Assembly: GCA_051294375.1 (NCBI GenBank)
Contig: CM119268.1
Span: 4,537,454-4,601,453, forward strand
Direction of reading: 5' to 3'
DNA length: 64,000 nucleotides
From: Paraspadella gotoi
Lineage: Eukaryota > Chaetognatha
Part shown: piece by piece, positions 63,901 to 64,000 of the stretch
How positions within the stretch are numbered: position 1 is the stretch's first letter
Layout of the letters: each line of letters starts with the position of its first letter
Notes under the pieces: generated by a model
What the model saw: the letters and a program-made list of their open reading frames with translations, nothing else
What the model was told of the DNA's origin: nothing
The model's database searches: none
Position numbers and translations under genes: made by a program

Positions 63901-64000
63901 ATTTTTCCGATCTTGCAGACTCCACCCACGCGCAGATTTCTTTTTGTTGTTGTTTTTATTATTATTGTTGTTGTTGTTGTTCTTTTTTTCAATTTTGTCA

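Noticed and set aside
63720-63992. Met-rich minus frame at the right end
   Set aside because: Product of the (ATC)n microsatellite.

Overview
The window looks like nuclear DNA from an invertebrate animal. It holds multi-exon genes with short GT-AG introns, one SSUH2-like gene and one EVH1 (Ena/VASP-type) gene, families otherwise known from animals. The rest is extremely rich in microsatellites, mainly (CT/GA)n, (GAC/GTC)n and (GAT/ATC)n, and in short dispersed repeats. I cannot name the phylum. No bacterial operon, rRNA, confident tRNA or CRISPR array is visible. The assembly is a draft: there are 19 N-gaps, and several stretches carry the single-base indels typical of uncorrected long reads.

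Layout. Positions 1-4255 (minus strand) hold one uninterrupted reading frame of 1,418 codons that runs off the left edge; it encodes a low-complexity protein with runs of Asn, Ser, Asp, Gln and Thr and a 16-residue tandem repeat. Positions 4.3-38 kb are mostly simple repeats, minisatellites and mobile-element debris. In this part, 16.6-20.1 kb is repeated, with its gaps filled and many indels, at 20.1-23.6 kb, and a possible promoter with a first exon lies near 11.5-11.9 kb. Positions 38.35-45.5 kb (minus) hold a five-exon EVH1/poly-proline actin-regulator-like gene whose exon phases all agree and which carries one in-frame stop. A five-CCAAT promoter-like cluster lies at 46.4 kb. Positions 47-56 kb hold three dispersed repeat families, a perfect 43-bp hairpin and two small minus-strand exons of a possible membrane protein. 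Positions 56.3-63.5 kb (plus) hold an SSUH2-like gene of about twelve exons. It has Cys-x2-Cys zinc-finger-like repeats, one apparent 1-bp insertion, one duplicated exon and one probable GC-AG intron.

The three main genes are not an operon and have no obvious shared pathway. The EVH1 protein would act on actin at the cell cortex, the SSUH2-like protein has a poorly known, DnaJ-zinc-finger-like role, and the left-hand giant frame is unrecognised. I had no alignment tools: family calls rest on motif order, and gene models rest on hand-checked splice sites and reading phase.
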